A DNA stretch of 64,000 bases from contig NZ_WEGH01000004.1 of the NCBI RefSeq assembly GCF_009604375.1, positions 62,001 through 126,000 on the forward strand, in the 5' to 3' direction. This DNA is from Actinomadura macrotermitis. Its GTDB lineage: Bacteria > Actinomycetota > Actinomycetes > Streptosporangiales > Streptosporangiaceae. The notes below the pieces were generated by a model. The model had not been told where the DNA came from. It did not search any database and was given only the letters and a program-made list of their open reading frames with translations. The translations under genes and the position numbers were made by a program. Positions 1-7,831 of this stretch are shown piece after piece. Within the stretch, counting starts at the first letter, position 1, and each line of letters opens with the position of its first letter.

Positions 1-145
1 TGAGCAGCGCGTGCACCTCCTTGGCCAGCTCGGCGCACCAGCCCGGCCGCATGCCGGTCTCCACCAGCACGCCGCCGAAGTCGAGCAGCAGCGCCCGCGG
101 CAGGCGCAGCGCCCGCCCCGACAGCCGGGGCCCGGCGGCGCTCAC
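1..145 (-). CDS. HAD-superfamily hydrolase, N-terminal part (cut by window edge)
   Basis: The first 48 codons read VSAAGPRLSGRAL, then LLLDFGGVLVET, which is HAD motif I with the nucleophilic Asp in DFGG. The rest lies outside the window. The GTG start at 145 overlaps the TGA of the ABC ATPase in a GTGA, so translation is probably coupled and the gene is the last visible member of the phosphate/ABC operon. HAD enzymes of this type hydrolyse phosphate monoesters, phosphonoacetaldehyde or haloacids; the substrate cannot be told from this fragment. Position after a transporter suggests release of phosphate from an imported organophosphorus compound (inference). Confidence 0.75.
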   Translation of the reverse strand, partial: MSAAGPRLSGRALRLPRALLLDFGGVLVETGMRPGWCAELAKEVHALL

Positions 146-1275
146 GAGGCCACCCCGCCCACCGGCGCGGACGCCTCGTCCCAGGCGCCGATCCGGGTGC
201 CGTCGGCGCCGAACAGGTGCAGGCACTGCGCGGGCGCCCAGCAGCGCAGGGCGTCGCCGGGCCCGGCCCCGGGGTCCTCGTGCGTGATCGCGAACATCCG
301 GGTGTCCAGGACGCGCAGCTGGACGGTCCAGCTCGCCCCCGTCGGCAGCACGGTCTCCACCACGGCCTCCTCCGACCAGGCCGGGTCCGGCGCCGCCTCG
401 CCCGCCCCGGCCAGCCGGAGCGCCTCGGGGCGGATGCCGACGCAGCCGGGCTCGCCCAGCTCGCCGCGCTTGCCGGCGTAGCGCAGCAGCGCCCCGCCGA
501 GGTCGCTCATCGCCGGCTCGCCCGCCGGCACGATGTTCATCGGCGGGCTGCCGACGAACTCGGCCACGAACCGGTTGGCCGGCCGCCGGTACATCTCCAT
601 GGGCGGCGCGACCTGCTGCAGCTCGCCGTCGCACATGACGGCGATGTGGGTGGCCATCGTCATGGCCTCCATCTGGTCGTGGGTGACGAACACGATCGTC
701 GCGCCCGTCTCGTCGTGGATGCGCTTCAGCTCGGTGCGCATCTCCAGCCGCAGCCGGGCGTCCAGGTTCGACAGCGGCTCGTCCAGCAGCAGGACGCCGG
801 GGTCGACGGCCAGCATGCGGGCGAGCGCCACGCGCTGCTGCTGGCCGCCCGACAGCTGGGACGGGTAGCGGTCCATGCAGTCGGCCACCCGGACCTTCTC
901 CAGCGCCTCCTTGGCGCGGGCCACCCGCCTGGCGGCCGGCACCTTGCGCATCCGCAGCCCGAACTCGGTGTTCCCGCGGACGGTGAGGTGCGGCCAGAGC
1001 GCGTAGTTCTGGAACACCAGCCCCATGTCGCGCTTCTCGGGCGGCACGTAGACGCCCCGCTCCACCGAGTCGAGCACCCGGTCCCCCACGGTGATCTCAC
1101 CGAGGGTGGGCTGCTCCAGGCCCGCGATCATCCGCAGGGTGGTCGTCTTCCCGCACCCGGACGGGCCGAGCAGGCAGGTGAACGAGCCGTCGGGGACGGT
1201 GAGGTCGAGGTCCTTCACCGCCGCGTGCCCGCCGGCGTAGTTCTTGACCACTCCGCTGAGGGTGATGGTCGGCAT
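142..1275 (-). CDS. ABC transporter ATP-binding protein, FbpC/PotA type
   Basis: A 377-residue ATPase that would energise the permease encoded just upstream. Visible motifs are Walker A (GPSGCGKTT, about residues 37-45), the Q-loop, the signature LSGGQQQR, Walker B with LLLDEP, and the switch His in FVTHDQMEAM. A C-terminal extension of about 130 residues is the TOBE/OB regulatory domain usual in CUT1 and iron(III)/spermidine-type ATPases. ATG start at 1275, only 3 bases after the permease stop. The family members closest in build are annotated for iron(III), thiamine, 2-aminoethylphosphonate or sugar phosphate. Substrate is not shown by this subunit. Confidence 0.93.
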   Translation of the reverse strand: MPTITLSGVVKNYAGGHAAVKDLDLTVPDGSFTCLLGPSGCGKTTTLRMIAGLEQPTLGEITVGDRVLDSVERGVYVPPEKRDMGLVFQNYALWPHLTVRGNTEFGLRMRKVPAARRVARAKEALEKVRVADCMDRYPSQLSGGQQQRVALARMLAVDPGVLLLDEPLSNLDARLRLEMRTELKRIHDETGATIVFVTHDQMEAMTMATHIAVMCDGELQQVAPPMEMYRRPANRFVAEFVGSPPMNIVPAGEPAMSDLGGALLRYAGKRGELGEPGCVGIRPEALRLAGAGEAAPDPAWSEEAVVETVLPTGASWTVQLRVLDTRMFAITHEDPGAGPGDALRCWAPAQCLHLFGADGTRIGAWDEASAPVGGVAS

Positions 1276-1278
1276 TGA

Positions 1279-3102
1279 TCAACCTCCGATGCCCGAGGCC
1301 AGGCTGCTCTTGGTGAGCCGCTGGGCCAGGTAGGTCATGGTGAACGACAGCAGTGCGATGACCAGCACGACGCCGTTGGCCAGCTGGGTGTAGCCGTAGT
1401 CGACGAGCCCGATGGACAGCGTGGTCAGCAGCTGGGTGCCCGAGGTGGTCAGCATGATCACGATGCTGAGCTCCTTCAGTCCCGAGATGAACGGCAGCAC
1501 CACGCCGGTGACCAGCGGGCCGCGCTGGATCGGGATGATGATCCGCACCATCCGGGTCGGCCACCGGGCGCCGCTGATCTGCGCGGCCTCCTCGGGTTCG
1601 CGGCCGAGCTGCATCATGGCCGAGATGCCCGACCGGGACGAGTACGGCAGATGGGTGATCACGAGCACCAGGACCAGCAGCGTGATCGTCCCGTAGAGGG
1701 CCGGGACCGGCCCGCGCCGCACCGCGAACAGCGACAGGCAGGCCGCCGCGAACGCGATGCCGGGGACCAGGTAGGGCAGGAACGACACCTGGCGCAGGAA
1801 GGCCGAGACCCGGCTCCCGTCGCCGCGCACCACCACGTATCCGATCAGCAGGCCGAGCAGGCCGCAGACCAGCGACGCCGAGCCGACGATCCGGATGCTG
1901 TTCCAGGCCGCCTCCCACAGCTCGCCGCCGCGCAGCACCCCGTGCGGGAAGCCGACGGCGCCGGGGATGTCGGTGCCGATCCAGTACTTGAGCGTGAAGT
2001 TGCCGGCGCTGAACACGCCGGGCGTCTTGGTGATCGTCGACAGCAGCAGCGTCAGCACCGGCACGACGACGCCGGCGGCGAACACCGCCAGCGCCGCCGC
2101 GCAGGCCGGCCAGCGCCAGCGGCGCAGGTCGGCGCGGCGGTCCATCGCGCCCTTGCCGCCGACGGTGACGAACCGGCGCTGCTCGCGGACCAGCCGGGTG
2201 TCGACCAGCACCACCAGCACGCCGACCAGCACGATGACGCCGGCGAGCGTCGAGGCGACGCCGGTGCTGCGGTCCCGGATGGCGTGGTAGAGGCTGGTGG
2301 ACAGCACGTGGTAGTCGCTCGGCAGGCCGAGGATGTAGGGCGTGCCGAAGGTGCCGAGCACCCGGCCGAGGACCAGCAGCACCGCCGACGACAGCGCGGG
2401 CATCATCAGCGGCAGGGTGACGCGGCGCAGCACCGTGCGCCCGCCGGCGCCGAGGATGCGGGCCGAGTCCTCCAGCTGCGAGTCGATGCGGCGCAGCGCG
2501 TTGCCGAACAGCAGCAGCACGAACGGGTAGTAGTGCAGCCCGAGCGTGACGATGATCGGCAGCGGCCCGTAGGCGAGCCAGTCGGGGGTGTGGATCCCGG
2601 CGCCCTGCAGGTATCCGACCTGCCCGCCGGAGCGCTGGTTCTTGAACAGGGCGAGCCAGGCCAGGGCGAACGTCCAGGACGGCAGCATGTAGGGCACCAC
2701 CAGGGCCGCCGCCAGGAACGTGCGGCCCGGGACGTTGGTGCGCGTCACCAGCCACGCCATGGAGCCGCCGACCACGAGGGCGAACGCGATGACGCCGAGC
2801 GCGACCACGGCGGTGTGCCACAGCGGCTCCCAGAACAGCAGCCGGCTGACGGGCGAGCGGAACACCCGCCACAGGTAGTAGCCGGTCCACGAGCCGCTCC
2901 GTTGCCCCGAGCGCGCCTCGTCCCCGTACTGGACGCGGCCCGCGTCCGAGACCACCGAGACCAGGGGGGCGATGACGAGGTAGAGCAGGGCGAGGCACAT
3001 GACCACGCCGAGCATCACGGTGGGATCGCGCAGGAGCACGCGGGCCCGGTACAGCACGCGCCGGCCGCGTGACGCCGGCCGTGCGGGGGCGGCGACCGCC
3101 AT
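1279..3102 (-). CDS. ABC transporter permease, two fused transmembrane domains (FbpB-like)
   Basis: A 607-residue membrane protein with about twelve hydrophobic segments arranged as two tandem BPD-type permease domains, as in FbpB and the 2-aminoethylphosphonate permease PhnV/PhnU type. EAA-like cytoplasmic loops are visible (DSARILGAGG in the first half, EEAAQISGARWP in the second), the docking sites for the ATPase. ATG at 3102 is chosen over a GTG six bases upstream because GGAGG sits 8 bases before it. The stop is 3 bases before the ATPase start. A strong stem-loop separates it from the upstream solute-binding gene. Confidence 0.9.
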   Translation of the reverse strand: MAVAAPARPASRGRRVLYRARVLLRDPTVMLGVVMCLALLYLVIAPLVSVVSDAGRVQYGDEARSGQRSGSWTGYYLWRVFRSPVSRLLFWEPLWHTAVVALGVIAFALVVGGSMAWLVTRTNVPGRTFLAAALVVPYMLPSWTFALAWLALFKNQRSGGQVGYLQGAGIHTPDWLAYGPLPIIVTLGLHYYPFVLLLFGNALRRIDSQLEDSARILGAGGRTVLRRVTLPLMMPALSSAVLLVLGRVLGTFGTPYILGLPSDYHVLSTSLYHAIRDRSTGVASTLAGVIVLVGVLVVLVDTRLVREQRRFVTVGGKGAMDRRADLRRWRWPACAAALAVFAAGVVVPVLTLLLSTITKTPGVFSAGNFTLKYWIGTDIPGAVGFPHGVLRGGELWEAAWNSIRIVGSASLVCGLLGLLIGYVVVRGDGSRVSAFLRQVSFLPYLVPGIAFAAACLSLFAVRRGPVPALYGTITLLVLVLVITHLPYSSRSGISAMMQLGREPEEAAQISGARWPTRMVRIIIPIQRGPLVTGVVLPFISGLKELSIVIMLTTSGTQLLTTLSIGLVDYGYTQLANGVVLVIALLSFTMTYLAQRLTKSSLASGIGG

Positions 3103-3127
3103 GGGCACTTCCTCCAGGGGTGAGGGG

Positions 3128-3157
3128 CCCGGCGGGTCGTGACCACGACCCGCCGGG
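3128..3157 (-). terminator. Intercistronic stem-loop between binding protein and permease
   Basis: Two 14-base arms (3128-3141 and 3144-3157) are perfectly complementary with only two bases between them, directly after the binding-protein stop codon. There is no T-run. In binding-protein operons such hairpins often give partial termination or protect the 5' message, so that binding protein exceeds permease; that role here is inferred. Confidence 0.65.
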
Positions 3158-3163
3158 GCGGGA

Positions 3164-4360
3164 TCAGCGGTGGTTGACGCGCCAGAAGTCCTTGATGTCC
3201 TGCCGGGCGCGGAAGTCGGCGATCAGCTTGTCGGAGGAGAAGAGGAAGAGCTGGCCGTTCCAGTCGGTCAGGCCGGGCGGGTTGTGCGGGCTCTTGCCGA
3301 CCGCCTTGTTGCCCGAGACCCCGCCGCTGCCGGACTCGAGGTCGAACCCTTCCTTCTCCATCGCGAAGTGCACGAACAGCTTCGCGGCGTTCGGGTGCTT
3401 GGACCCGGTCGCGATCGTGGCGTACTTGGGGTAGGCGAAGCCGGTCCACGGGGTCAGGCCCGCGCAGACCTTCATGTCGTACTTCTTCTCCTCGACGTCC
3501 CGGAACTTGGCGATCGACATGAGGCCGATCCTGTTCTCGGTCTGGTTGGACGCCGCGACGCCGGCGACGACGTCCTCGTCCTCGGTGGTCAGCACCGGGG
3601 CGTTCTCGGCCAGCCGCTTCACCCACTCGTGCGCGGGGTCCCCGGCGCTCAGCTTGAGCTTGCCGCGGCCGAGCCGGTCATAGGCGGCGGTGAGCTTGTC
3701 GCCGCCCTGCTCGGCCATCTGCGTGAACCACTGGGTGAAGACCTCCTTGCCCAGCGGGTCCTGCATCATCACCTTGCCCTTCCAGCCGGGGTCGGTGAGC
3801 TCCCACAGGTTCTTCACCGGGCACCCCTGCGGGTTGAGCCTGGGGTTGTAGACGAAGACGTAGGCCTTCTGGATCATCATCAGCGGGCTGCGGTCGGCCT
3901 GGTCGATGTCCTTGGCCAGGTCCGGCGGGATCCAGGTCTTCACGATGTTCTGCGGAAGGAGCTGGCCGACGAGCATCGGGCCGTCCTCGAACAGGCTCAC
4001 GTCGATCGTGACGTTCTTGGCCTGCGCCTCGCGGGTCATCTTCTCGGCGGTGCCGGCGGCCTTGGACTTCACGCCCTCGGCCTTGATGCCGTACTTCTTG
4101 CCGAACGCCTCCGCGAGGTCCTTGACGTCGCCGCTGCCGTCGTAGGCGAGGACGCCGCCCTCCTTCTTCGCGGCGGCGATGAGCGCGTTCAGGTCGAAGG
4201 TCGCGGCGTCCTCCACCGTCACCGACGGCTGGGGCTGCGCCTCCTCGCGGACCTGGCCGCCGCTGGAGGGCGCGCAGGCGCCGAGGAGCGCGGTGGCCAC
4301 GGCGACGGCGGCCGCCGCGCCGGCCCGCGCGCGGGGGCTGACGAGTCTCGTGCGGATCAT
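3164..4360 (-). CDS. Extracellular solute-binding lipoprotein, family 1 (AfuA/FbpA-like)
   Basis: A 398-residue lipoprotein: basic N-end, hydrophobic stretch and lipobox LLGAC, then a Ser/Gly-rich linker. The body has the family-1 binding fold (EGGVLAYDGSGDVKDLAEAFGKKYGI near the start, WELTDPGWKGKV in the middle). ATG at 4360 is preferred over one at 4381 because AAGGAG lies 10 bases upstream. The paired tyrosines that bind iron in FbpA proteins are not seen in the C-lobe, so a ferric substrate is unlikely. Some AfuA relatives bind hexose phosphates and others 2-aminoethylphosphonate; the phosphate transporter upstream fits either. It would deliver substrate to the adjacent permease at the cell surface. 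Confidence 0.88.
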   Translation of the reverse strand: MIRTRLVSPRARAGAAAAVAVATALLGACAPSSGGQVREEAQPQPSVTVEDAATFDLNALIAAAKKEGGVLAYDGSGDVKDLAEAFGKKYGIKAEGVKSKAAGTAEKMTREAQAKNVTIDVSLFEDGPMLVGQLLPQNIVKTWIPPDLAKDIDQADRSPLMMIQKAYVFVYNPRLNPQGCPVKNLWELTDPGWKGKVMMQDPLGKEVFTQWFTQMAEQGGDKLTAAYDRLGRGKLKLSAGDPAHEWVKRLAENAPVLTTEDEDVVAGVAASNQTENRIGLMSIAKFRDVEEKKYDMKVCAGLTPWTGFAYPKYATIATGSKHPNAAKLFVHFAMEKEGFDLESGSGGVSGNKAVGKSPHNPPGLTDWNGQLFLFSSDKLIADFRARQDIKDFWRVNHR

Positions 4361-4435
4361 GGTGGGTCGTCTCCTTGTCATCGTGGTGCCCGCGGGCCCC
4401 CGGAACCTGCGGCTCCCGCCCGGGAGGGGGGTGGG

Positions 4436-5095
4436 TCAGTGACTGCGTTTGAGCATCGCGTCCGACAGGGCGTCGGCCGACTCGCCGATGCGCCGCCCGA
4501 CCGCGTCGAGCCGGCCCAGCAGCTCGCGTGCGCGCAGGACGTCGATGTCCAGCGGCCCGGCGAACAGGCGGGCCAGCGCGGCCTGCCTGGTCTCGCGGAC
4601 CCGGTTGCGGGCCTTGCGTGCGGCCAGCGACGCGATGGTGACCGCGGCCGGCTCGGCGAGGACCTTCCGGACGGCGGCGTCGAGGGCGTTCAGCCCGTCG
4701 AGCACCGCGTCCAGCAGCGGAACGGTGAAACCGAGGTCCGGCGGGCCGAACAGGTCGGCCTCCCGGACGAAGTCGCGCAGGTTGTCCAGGACGTCGTCGA
4801 CGGAGCGGGAGAGCCGGTAGAGGTCCTCCCGGTCGATGGGGGTGGCCAGGACGTCGCCGAGCATCTCGGCCAGGGCGGCGCGCTCGGCGTCGCCCACGTG
4901 CTCCAGCTCGGCCATCCGGCTCCGGGCCGAGGCGGGCGTCCGCTCCCCCGCGGCCATCTCGCGGGCCAGTTCCGCGCCGGCGCGGACCGCGCGGATCTGC
5001 CGCGAGACCTGCTCCATCACCCGGTCCCCGGAGCGGCCGCGCAGGTCGTCCCAGACCAGCCGCAGGCGCCGCGCCGGGCGCGTCGCGGCGCTCAC
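4436..5095 (-). CDS. DUF47/PhoU-like phosphate transport regulator
   Basis: A 219-residue, almost wholly helical, charged protein with the DUF47 pattern (DREDLYRLSRSVDDVLDNLRDF about the middle), related in fold to PhoU. In many bacteria a DUF47 gene is paired with a PiT permease and modulates it. Here the GTG start at 5095 overlaps the PiT stop as GTGA, so the two are translationally coupled. The 75 bases between its stop and the binding-protein start hold no obvious promoter, so read-through is likely. Confidence 0.88.
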   Translation of the reverse strand: MSAATRPARRLRLVWDDLRGRSGDRVMEQVSRQIRAVRAGAELAREMAAGERTPASARSRMAELEHVGDAERAALAEMLGDVLATPIDREDLYRLSRSVDDVLDNLRDFVREADLFGPPDLGFTVPLLDAVLDGLNALDAAVRKVLAEPAAVTIASLAARKARNRVRETRQAALARLFAGPLDIDVLRARELLGRLDAVGRRIGESADALSDAMLKRSH

Positions 5096-6075
5096 AGGGC
5101 CCTCATCGCCACGCCGCCGAGCGAGCCGGCCGCGAACGCCAGCGGCAGGGTGAACACCCACGCCGCGCCGATCCCGATCACGTTCTGCCAGCGCACCCGG
5201 GACGTGCCCTCGCTGGCGGCCACGCCGACCACGCCGGCGGTCACCGACTGCGTCATGCTCACCGGGGCCCCGGCGAGCGAGCTCGCCGTCACCGACGCCG
5301 CGGCCGCCGCCTCGGTCGACACCACGTGCAGCGGCCGGGCGAGCACCAGCCCGCGGCCGAGCCGCTCCCCCGTCCGGTGCACCGCGCTCAGCGCGCCGGC
5401 GCAGAACACCACCGCGATCAGCAGCATCATGAGCGGGGCGGGCTGGATCGGGCCGACCGCGCCGAGCCGCCGCGTCGACACCACCTGGCGGGCCACCCCG
5501 ACGACGGCGAGCATCTTCTGGCCGTCGTTGGCGGCGTAGGCGGCGCACTGGGCGCCGTAGGCGAGCACGTGGGCGGTCCGCACCGCGCCGGCCATGCCGG
5601 CGAACGAGGGGACGCGCCGCGAGGCCAGCCCCAGCCCGTAGCCGACGGTCATGCCGATCAGCGGCGCCACCGCCCCGAAGGCCAGGACGCCGGCCAGCGC
5701 GCCCCACGACACCCGCAGGCCGAGGCCGAAGCAGGCCCCGCCGATGCCGCCGAGGACCGCCAGCGTCAGGCTCGTCGGCAGCCCCTTGCGGGACAGCAGG
5801 ACGACCACGGCGAGCGCCACGGTCACCCCGGTCAGGAAGGCCAGCGCGCCCCGGCGGTCGCCGAGGTCGGCCAGCCGCTCGGTGAAGGTCCGCGCGACCT
5901 GCGTCCCGACCAGCTGCGGCACCAGCACGATCGGCACCAGCGCCGGCAGCGTCAGCAGCAGGCCCGGCGACCGGGGGAAGCGGCCGCTCAGCCCGAGCAG
6001 CGCGCCGCCGTCGTTGACGCCGGTGACCCACACGAAGGCCAGCGCGACGGCCCCGAAGGCCACGGCCCAGATCAT
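5092..6075 (-). CDS. Inorganic phosphate transporter, PiT family
   Basis: A 327-residue polytopic protein with the PiT signature GVNDGG near the N-terminus and the second inverted-repeat signature AYAANDGQKMLA around residues 175-186; both contribute the substrate and ion site. About ten membrane segments. It should move phosphate (as metal-phosphate) with protons. It is shorter than E. coli PitA (about 500 residues) but normal for the short DUF47-paired class. The ATG at 6075 overlaps the TGA of the oxidoreductase (ATGA), and its own stop overlaps the DUF47 start. Confidence 0.93.
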   Translation of the reverse strand: MIWAVAFGAVALAFVWVTGVNDGGALLGLSGRFPRSPGLLLTLPALVPIVLVPQLVGTQVARTFTERLADLGDRRGALAFLTGVTVALAVVVLLSRKGLPTSLTLAVLGGIGGACFGLGLRVSWGALAGVLAFGAVAPLIGMTVGYGLGLASRRVPSFAGMAGAVRTAHVLAYGAQCAAYAANDGQKMLAVVGVARQVVSTRRLGAVGPIQPAPLMMLLIAVVFCAGALSAVHRTGERLGRGLVLARPLHVVSTEAAAAASVTASSLAGAPVSMTQSVTAGVVGVAASEGTSRVRWQNVIGIGAAWVFTLPLAFAAGSLGGVAMRAL

Positions 6076-7067
6076 CGCAGCTCCGCCAGGCGGACCCGGC
6101 GATCCTCGTGCAGCGAGAGCGTGGCCGCCTCGGCGATCAGCAGGGCCTCCAGGGCCTCGTCCACCGTGCACGGGCTCTCGGCGTGGCCTCTGGCCACATC
6201 TAGGAACGTTCCAATCTCGCTCGCGTAAGCGGGCTCGAAGCGCTCCCAGAAGTTGGCCCACGCGTCGCCGGAGGGCCAGTCGACGCCCGGCTCGGCCGAC
6301 CGCAGCGCCGCCCGCTCGTCCAGGCCGACCACCCAGGTCCCGGCGGTGCCCGACAGCTCCATCCGGACGTCGTAGCCCGCGCCGTTGTAGCGCGACCCCT
6401 GCATGGTGGCGACGGTGCCGTCGTCCATGACCATGACGGCGGCGCTGGTGTCCACGTCCCGCGCGGCCGCGAAGTAGCCGTCGCCCCGGTTGGCGCCGAC
6501 CGCGGTGACCGACTCGACCTCGCGGCCGGTGACCCAGCGCAGGATGTCGAAGTCGTGGATGTGGCAGTCGCGGAAGATGCCGCCGGACGACAGGACGTAC
6601 TCGGCGGGCGGCGGCGCCGGGTCGGCGGTGACCAGGTGCACCCGGTGCAGGTCGCCGAGCCGGCCGCCCAGCACGGCCTGGCGGGCGGCCGCGTAGCCGG
6701 CGTCGAACCGGCGCTGGAAGCCGATGTGCACCGGCACGCCCGTCCGGGCGGCGCAGGCGCGCACCTCCAGGGTCGTCTTCAGGTCGGGCGCGACGGGCTT
6801 CTCGCAGAAGGCGGGGATGCCGGCCTCGCAGGCCCGGATCAGCAGTTCGGCGTGGGTGGCGGTGGGGGTCGCGATGACGACCGCGTCCAGACCGGCCTGG
6901 AAGACCTCGTCCGGGGCGGCGGCGCGGGTGCCGAGCGGGCCGGCCAGGGCCTCGGCCCGGCGCGTGTCGGCGTCGCCGATCACCAGCTCGTCCACGAGGG
7001 GGTGGCCGCTCAGGAACCGGGCGTGCCAGGCCCCGATCCGCCCCGCGCCCAACAGTCCGACCCGCAT
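6072..7067 (-). CDS. Gfo/Idh/MocA-family NAD(P)-dependent oxidoreductase
   Basis: A 331-residue enzyme. The N-terminal Rossmann fold begins MRVGLLGAGRIG; the EKP motif (FCEKPVA, about residues 94-100) carries the conserved catalytic Lys; the central HIHDFDILRW segment has the family's Asp/His pair. Nearest functional groups are myo-inositol 2-dehydrogenases and other polyol or sugar dehydrogenases; which one is not decided by sequence alone. ATG at 7067 has GGAGG 6 bases upstream. It is the promoter-proximal gene of the operon, which suggests that it acts on the compound taken up by the transporters downstream. The alternative start at 7142 lacks a ribosome site. Confidence 0.88.
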   Translation of the reverse strand: MRVGLLGAGRIGAWHARFLSGHPLVDELVIGDADTRRAEALAGPLGTRAAAPDEVFQAGLDAVVIATPTATHAELLIRACEAGIPAFCEKPVAPDLKTTLEVRACAARTGVPVHIGFQRRFDAGYAAARQAVLGGRLGDLHRVHLVTADPAPPPAEYVLSSGGIFRDCHIHDFDILRWVTGREVESVTAVGANRGDGYFAAARDVDTSAAVMVMDDGTVATMQGSRYNGAGYDVRMELSGTAGTWVVGLDERAALRSAEPGVDWPSGDAWANFWERFEPAYASEIGTFLDVARGHAESPCTVDEALEALLIAEAATLSLHEDRRVRLAELR

Positions 7068-7172
7068 GGTGTGCCTCCAGTGGTCCGTCGACGAGAGGGC
7101 GGGACAACAGGGCTGTTCAGAAACTGGACACCCTCTGTTCACCTGCTCGTCACCTATGTGGCCTGGGGCACA

Positions 7173-7201
7173 TTTCTAGCCCTACCGGGCGGACCCGTCA
7201 A
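7173..7201 (-). promoter_or_regulatory. Sigma-70-type promoter of the oxidoreductase-phosphate-ABC operon
   Basis: On the minus strand TTGACG (7201-7196) and TAGAAA (7178-7173) are separated by 17 bases, a near-consensus housekeeping promoter. It lies 106 bases before the first start codon, leaving an untranslated leader of about 100 bases. Confidence 0.65.
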
Positions 7202-7212
7202 TACTTTGTTCT

Positions 7213-7227
7213 TACATATGTACGTAC
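7213..7227. promoter_or_regulatory. Candidate operator just upstream of the promoter
   Basis: Perfect palindrome TACATATGTA (7213-7222) overlaps a second one, GTACGTAC (7220-7227), 11 bases upstream of the -35 box of the minus-strand promoter. Size and position suit a GntR- or LacI-type regulator. No regulator gene is adjacent, so this is an inference from symmetry and position. Confidence 0.4.
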
Positions 7228-7482
7228 TGACGTGAAGTCATGGAATCGGCAGGCACCGCGGCCGGTCCGCCGGGCGGGTGCGTCGCATCGTGTCGTCCGT
7301 ACGCGCTCGTACCGCCGCACCTGGGGAAATCCCGCTGGTCACGGCATTGACCGAAAGTCAGGAGGAGGCGGGGCCGGGCCCGGAGAGGGCGGTCGCGTGA
7401 TCACGCGGCGCGCGAGAACCGTGACCCGCCGCAGGCCCGCAAGGACCGCGCCGGCGACAACCGGCCACACCGCCGGACACGA

Positions 7483-7536
7483 GAACCGCCCCGGGCCGGG
7501 GCACCCCACGTGGGGTGCCCCGGCCCGGGGCGGTTC
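7483..7536. terminator. 54-bp perfect palindrome, terminator after csbD
   Basis: Two 27-base arms with no spacer centred between 7509 and 7510. It lies 16 bases beyond the csbD stop on the minus strand, in the position of a Rho-independent terminator without a T-run, as is common in actinomycetes. The rest of 7228-7482, between this and the operator, shows no convincing gene; open frames there lack coding character. Confidence 0.7.
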
Positions 7537-7552
7537 GGGTGCCGGCCGGCGA

Positions 7553-7726
7553 TCAGTGCTTGAAGGTGTCCTTGACCTTCTCGCCGGCCTGCTTGGCGTC
7601 GCCCTTGACCTGCTCGGCCTTGCCCTCGGCCTCCAGGCGCTCGTTGCCGGTGACCTTCCCGGCGACCTCCTTGGCCTTGCCCTTGATCTTGTCACCGGTG
7701 TTGGCGGCCTTGTCCTCGGCGCTCAT
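7553..7726 (-). CDS. CsbD-family small stress protein
   Basis: A 57-residue hydrophilic, Lys/Glu/Ala-rich protein starting MSAEDKAANTGDKIKGKAK, the hallmark of the CsbD family, with repeated KxKE/KGDAKQ units likely to form amphipathic helices. CsbD proteins are general-stress proteins of unknown biochemical role. ATG at 7726 has GGGAG 5 bases upstream. It stands alone between a strong palindrome downstream and the lysozyme gene upstream. Confidence 0.9.
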   Translation of the reverse strand: MSAEDKAANTGDKIKGKAKEVAGKVTGNERLEAEGKAEQVKGDAKQAGEKVKDTFKH

Positions 7727-7831
7727 GGCGTCTCCCTTCGTCGTGTTCTCGCTGTCTGCCGCCCCCCTACCCGGCGAACCGCCGGTAATGCACGCCCGTC
7801 CGCGTGGGCGCGCCCACACCGGGCCGCCGCC

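Noticed and set aside
1651-3072. Long plus-strand open frame across the permease gene
   Set aside because: Arg/Gln/Ala/Asp-rich product with no domain; it is an antisense frame produced by high third-position GC. The same holds for the frames at 217-1278, 3170-5539, 46829-49531, 55233-57971 and 59115-61079.
3164-4360. Ferric-iron binding protein
   Set aside because: The build matches FbpA, but the paired C-lobe tyrosines are not seen and no siderophore or Fur-type site is near.
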